A stretch of DNA of 27,347 nucleotides from contig JALNXV010000006.1 in NCBI GenBank assembly GCA_023230175.1, positions 1-27,347 of the forward strand. The letters are read 5' to 3'. Position numbers and translations under genes: made by a program. Every line of letters begins with the position of its first letter. The first letter of the stretch is position 1. Under the pieces are notes generated by a model. The model searched no databases. It was not told the DNA's origin and worked only from the letters and a program-made list of their open reading frames with translations. This document shows, piece by piece, positions 24,599 through 27,347 of this stretch. The DNA comes from Candidatus Cloacimonadota bacterium. GTDB taxonomy: Bacteria > Cloacimonadota > Cloacimonadia > Cloacimonadales > WRIO01.

Positions 24599-26164
24599 AT
24601 GGCAAAACAAATAAAGATTTTATGGGTTGACGATGAAATAGATTTACTTAAGCCTTTTATTCTTTTTTTAAGAGAAAAGGGGTATTTTGTTGATTCCGTA
24701 TCTAACGGTAATGATGCACTTGTTAAGATTAAAATTGAGGATTATGACTTAATTTTACTTGATGAAATGATGCCGGGATTGGATGGATTAACTACCTTAA
24801 AAGAAATAAAAAAATTTAAATCGTCTTTACCTATTGTTATGGTTACCAAAAATGAGGAGGAAGGTTTAATGGAAAAAGCAATTGCCGGTCAAATTGCTGA
24901 TTATATAATAAAGCCAATTAATCCTAACCAAATTATTATGAGTATAAAAAAGATCTTTAAAACTGAAGAAATAATTTATAATAAAGCCGGTCAAGAGTAC
25001 TCTATCTTTATCTCTAAGTTAAATTCACGATTGTCTGATGTAAATAATTGGGAAGATTGGACTGAAATTTATAAAGATATTTGTAAATGGGATATAATTA
25101 TTGATAACCTTAATGATACAGCTCTTAAACAAACTCATTTTTTACAAAAAAGAAATTGTAATACTGAATTCTGTAATTACATTGAAAAAAATTATATAAA
25201 CTGGTTACGCGAAGAAGAGAGACCTATATTGTCATTTGATTTAGTATCAAATTACCTTATCCCTCATTTAGAGACTGAAGGAACAACTTATTTTTTGATT
25301 TTAGATTGTCTTAGATTAGACCAATTCTATAGTTTAGAACCTTTCATTAAAGAATATTTTGACATTGATTTAGATATATACTATTCAATTTTACCTACTG
25401 CTACTCCTTACTCACGAAATAGTATCTTTAGCGGTTTACTGCCTATTGATATTGCAGATAGATTCCCTGAATATTGGATTGATTCTCATGAAATGGATAA
25501 TAGTAGAAATAGAAATGAACATCAGTTGCTTGATGAACATATTGAAGATTTGGGTTTTAAAATTAACCCTCCAAGTAAATATGTTAAAGTGTTTAATATT
25601 GAAGAGGGTAATTTTGTCTTAAGAAAGATAGATTCTTTTAAGAATGAAAAATTAGTTGTACTTGTATATAATTTTCTTGATTTACTTGCTCACCATAGAT
25701 CGAAAGATCAAATCTTACAAGAAACTATTCCTGATGAAGAAGCCTTTAGAGATTTTACTAAACATTGGTTTCAACATTCTTCTTTATTTGAAACAATTAA
25801 AGCCATTGCTAATCAAGGTGGTAAATTAATTATTAGCACAGATCACGGTTCTATTCGAGTCAATAGAGCTACTCAAGTTATTGGTGATAAAGATACTACT
25901 ATTACAATTAGATATAAAGAAGGGAAGAATTTGACTTGTAATCCAAGACATGCTGTATTTGTTAAAAATCCAAAAGATTACGGTTTACCAACAAGAAATA
26001 TAATAGATAATTATATATTTACTAAAGATGATTATTATTTTGTATACCCAAATTCATATCATCAATATCAAAAACAATATAATGGTACATTTCAACATGG
26101 CGGAATTTCTATGGAAGAGATGTTATTACCCATCGCAACCTGTTTACCAAAAATAAAAAAATAA
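24599..26164 (+). CDS. porX: PorX-type response regulator with PglZ phosphodiesterase domain
   Basis: This 521-residue protein joins a receiver domain (1-122) to a PglZ domain of the alkaline phosphatase superfamily (about 205-521). The receiver has ILWVDDE with the acidic pocket D11-D12, the phosphoacceptor D55 in LILLDEMMPG, and the K of YIIKPINP. The PglZ part has ILDCLRLDQF, the nucleophile-bearing TPYSRNSIFSGLLP, LDLLAHHRS, STDHGS, and the late FQHGGISMEEM, consistent with a two-zinc phosphodiesterase site. In Bacteroidota PorX works with the kinase PorY in control of the type IX secretion system; elsewhere in the FCB group its targets are less clear. No kinase gene is adjacent. GGAG precedes the ATG, and tsaE follows after 2 nt. 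Confidence 0.9.
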   Translation: MAKQIKILWVDDEIDLLKPFILFLREKGYFVDSVSNGNDALVKIKIEDYDLILLDEMMPGLDGLTTLKEIKKFKSSLPIVMVTKNEEEGLMEKAIAGQIADYIIKPINPNQIIMSIKKIFKTEEIIYNKAGQEYSIFISKLNSRLSDVNNWEDWTEIYKDICKWDIIIDNLNDTALKQTHFLQKRNCNTEFCNYIEKNYINWLREEERPILSFDLVSNYLIPHLETEGTTYFLILDCLRLDQFYSLEPFIKEYFDIDLDIYYSILPTATPYSRNSIFSGLLPIDIADRFPEYWIDSHEMDNSRNRNEHQLLDEHIEDLGFKINPPSKYVKVFNIEEGNFVLRKIDSFKNEKLVVLVYNFLDLLAHHRSKDQILQETIPDEEAFRDFTKHWFQHSSLFETIKAIANQGGKLIISTDHGSIRVNRATQVIGDKDTTITIRYKEGKNLTCNPRHAVFVKNPKDYGLPTRNIIDNYIFTKDDYYFVYPNSYHQYQKQYNGTFQHGGISMEEMLLPIATCLPKIKK

Positions 26165-26166
26165 TA

Positions 26167-26628
26167 ATGAACGTCTTTACATTTAATAAAATTAATAAAA
26201 AAAAAATAAGTAAAATTGCTAAGATTATAGCTGATACGCTTGAACCGGGCAATTTATTATTATTAGAAGGACCACTAGGAGCCGGGAAAACTTTTTTTAC
26301 TACTGAATTATGTAAGTATTTAGGTGTAAAAACTGTTGTAAATAGCCCTTCATACGTTCTTTTAAATGAATATTCAGGAAAATTCAATATTTTACATTAT
26401 GATTTATACCGACTACAATATCCTGAAGAAGCCTTTGAAATTGGTATGTTTGATAATATGTTAGAACATATTACCATCATTGAATGGCCTCAATTAATAG
26501 AATCATATATTAAATCTGATTTTATCAAAATAAAAATTAATTTTTCAGAAAATAATAATCAAGAAATCTTATACAGAGACCTTGAAATTCAAGGTAATAA
26601 AAAAATAAAAAAATTAGGTGAATTATGA
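26167..26628 (+). CDS. tsaE: tRNA threonylcarbamoyladenosine synthesis ATPase TsaE
   Basis: This 153-residue P-loop ATPase joins TsaB and TsaD in making N6-threonylcarbamoyladenosine on tRNAs that read ANN codons. It has LLLEGPLGAGKTFF with K41, SPSYVLLNEY, and HYDLYRL. IIEWPQ completes the family pattern. Length is standard. It starts 2 nt after the porX stop without an obvious ribosome site, suggesting coupled translation, and overlaps the next gene by 4 nt (ATGA). tsaB and tsaD are not in the window. Confidence 0.94.
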   Translation: MNVFTFNKINKKKISKIAKIIADTLEPGNLLLLEGPLGAGKTFFTTELCKYLGVKTVVNSPSYVLLNEYSGKFNILHYDLYRLQYPEEAFEIGMFDNMLEHITIIEWPQLIESYIKSDFIKIKINFSENNNQEILYRDLEIQGNKKIKKLGEL

Positions 26629-26897
26629 CAATTTTTAAAGCTGCACTTTTAAAAGTTTTAAATCGAGATACCGCTGTTGTTTGGATTGATAGTAAACATC
26701 ACGGAGATGAAGAATATATAAGAAATACACATTTGTTTTATAAGAAGTTATTCGATAAAGCCGAAGTAGTAATAATGGTTTTAGATGAAAAACAGCATCC
26801 GGTATATTTTGGAAAAAGAGAAATCATTGCTGAACTTAAAAAAATTGTATGGAAAAAGTTAAATTGGCAAGAATTTTCGTTACAAACTAATAAATAA
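26625..26897 (+). CDS. Small protein of unknown function after tsaE
   Basis: This 90-residue soluble protein is not recognised. It shares an ATGA overlap with tsaE and therefore looks translated with it. It begins MTIFKAALLKVL and has an alternating hydrophobic pattern DTAVVWIDSK and AEVVIMVLDEKQHPVYFGKREIIAEL, suggesting a small alpha/beta fold. No cysteine, signal peptide or membrane span is present. The frame is clean and the base use matches its neighbours. Confidence 0.65.
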   Translation: MTIFKAALLKVLNRDTAVVWIDSKHHGDEEYIRNTHLFYKKLFDKAEVVIMVLDEKQHPVYFGKREIIAELKKIVWKKLNWQEFSLQTNK

Positions 26898-27027
26898 AAA
26901 TAATTTCATTAATTTTTTAATAAGATTACTGAATTTTATCAAACTTTCCCTGCAAGCTTCCAAGGCTGTCTAAAAATGTCGAAAAGTTTTTTGAGATTCC
27001 GGCTTGCTGAATAATAACTTTAAAAAG

Positions 27028-27055
27028 AGACTGCCACGCTTTACTCGCAGTGACA
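27028..27055 (-). repeat. Interspersed palindromic repeat (GTCACTGCGAG..GGCAGTC type)
   Basis: On the minus strand this reads TGTCACTGCGAG, then TAAAGCG, then TGGCAGTCT, with ACTGC and GCAGT as arms. The form is close to the widespread bacterial repeat GTCATTGCGAG..AGCGTGGCAATC seen in many genomes. Confidence 0.5.
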
Positions 27056-27073
27056 AAATATACGTAGTTTTCG

Positions 27074-27106
27074 ACTCACACTCACTGCTTTCGTTGCAAA
27101 TCAAGT
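27074..27106 (+). repeat. Direct repeat unit 1 (ACTCACACTCACT..TTCGTTGCAA)
   Basis: ACTCACACTCACT followed by TTCGTTGCAA and TCAAGT matches 27201-27233 closely, at an offset of 127 nt. The only differences are an altered short stretch in the middle and one base in the TCAAGT approach. Confidence 0.6.
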
Positions 27107-27200
27107 GGACTTGAGTCTCTAATCACGAATATCGTAGCTTGACCATCTTGGTCGAGTAAGTGAGAAATGGCTTGAGAACACAAACATATCGCCGTTCTCA

Positions 27201-27233
27201 ACTCACACTCACTTCGTTCGTTGCAAGTCAAGT
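27201..27233 (+). repeat. Direct repeat unit 2 (ACTCACACTCACT..TTCGTTGCAA)
   Basis: This is the second copy of the unit at 27074-27106, equal in length and without a gap. The two copies are imperfect, so an old duplication is likely. Confidence 0.6.
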
Positions 27234-27247
27234 CCGGCTGTTTGTTC

Positions 27248-27266
27248 TGCGAGCATCCTTGCTTGC
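27248..27266 (+). repeat. Copy B of the dispersed 19-bp palindromic repeat
   Basis: This is the reverse-complement relative of 8869-8887 (17 of 19). It forms a stem CTGCGAGCA/TTGCTTGCAG with one G-T pair starting at 27247-27249. Confidence 0.5.
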
Positions 27267-27347
27267 AGGTAGAAATATGACCGATTATATAATATATAGT
27301 TGGACATTTGAGAGATTTTTAGACATAAGACCAAAAAAAATAAAATA

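Larger units (their letters stand above)
26967..27325. repeat. Perfect 11-bp inverted repeat bounding 359 bp
   Basis: TGTCTAAAAAT (26967-26977) is exactly complementary to ATTTTTAGACA (27315-27325). It could mark the ends of a short non-autonomous element. The A+T-rich core makes chance a real alternative. Confidence 0.35.
26898..27347. repeat. Repeat-rich non-coding stretch (450 bp)
   Basis: No credible gene is seen here. The stretch contains an 11-bp inverted repeat at its edges, a 13-bp direct repeat pair, a copy of the 19-bp palindrome of the 8.8-kb gap, a small hairpin GACCA/TGGTC (27141-27153), and an interspersed palindromic repeat (27028-27055). CCGGCTT[GC]TGAAT at 26999-27012 resembles CCGGCTT[AT]TGAAT at 8855-8868. 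Confidence 0.55.

Noticed and set aside
26109..26387. 92-codon minus-strand frame over porX/tsaE
   Set aside because: It is antisense to two clearly conserved genes and has no recognisable features.
1..27347. CRISPR arrays, tRNA or rRNA genes
   Set aside because: No regularly spaced identical repeats and no cloverleaf or rRNA motifs were noticed. The repeats found are pairs with uneven spacing.

Overview
This is an AT-rich (by eye about 30 % G+C) chromosomal stretch of a Gram-negative-type bacterium. Nearly every protein gene is on the + strand, with short gaps or small overlaps. A PorX-type response regulator/PglZ protein, an MlaE permease, an RseP protease, a lipoprotein with a lipobox and exported proteins suggest the FCB superphylum (Bacteroidota-like or Cloacimonadota-like lineage). 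That placement is inference from gene content; no taxonomic marker was searched.

Layout. (1) 1-5128: a compact storage-polysaccharide operon of a GT5-like glucan synthase, a GH57 amylase/glucanotransferase and an alpha-glucan phosphorylase, closed by an AU-rich hairpin. (2) 5271-8732: mfd. (3) 8733-9162: a 430-bp non-coding gap with a hairpin and a 140-bp fold-back (MITE-like) element. (4) 9163-14968: gcvH, gmk, an omega-like subunit, a family-4-type uracil-DNA glycosylase with altered catalytic motifs, dnaB, an MlaE permease, a ThiB-like lipoprotein and trmL. Many of these overlap by a few bases and look co-transcribed. (5) 15003-19481: a nucleoside kinase with ThrRS-like N-terminal domains, a FapA/DUF342 protein with its own promoter, a PAP2 phosphatase and an unknown exported acidic protein. 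(6) 19482-20158: no + strand gene. On the minus strand it holds the SRP RNA gene with promoter and T-run terminator, followed by two decayed copies of the 5' leader of an IS256-like element. (7) 20159-23947: HU, rseP, tgt and panB. tgt appears to start at ATT. (8) 23948-26897: an unrecognised helical protein, PorX, tsaE and a small unknown protein. (9) 26898-27347: non-coding, dense in degenerate inverted and interspersed repeats, one shared with the 8.8-kb gap.

Most genes are housekeeping: glycogen turnover, transcription-coupled repair, replication, tRNA modification, pantothenate synthesis, envelope proteolysis and signalling. I see no defence island, CRISPR array, tRNA or rRNA gene. The less ordinary signals are the SRP RNA/IS junction, the ATT start of tgt, the degenerate glycosylase, the orphan MlaE-ThiB pair, and the repeat-rich gaps.
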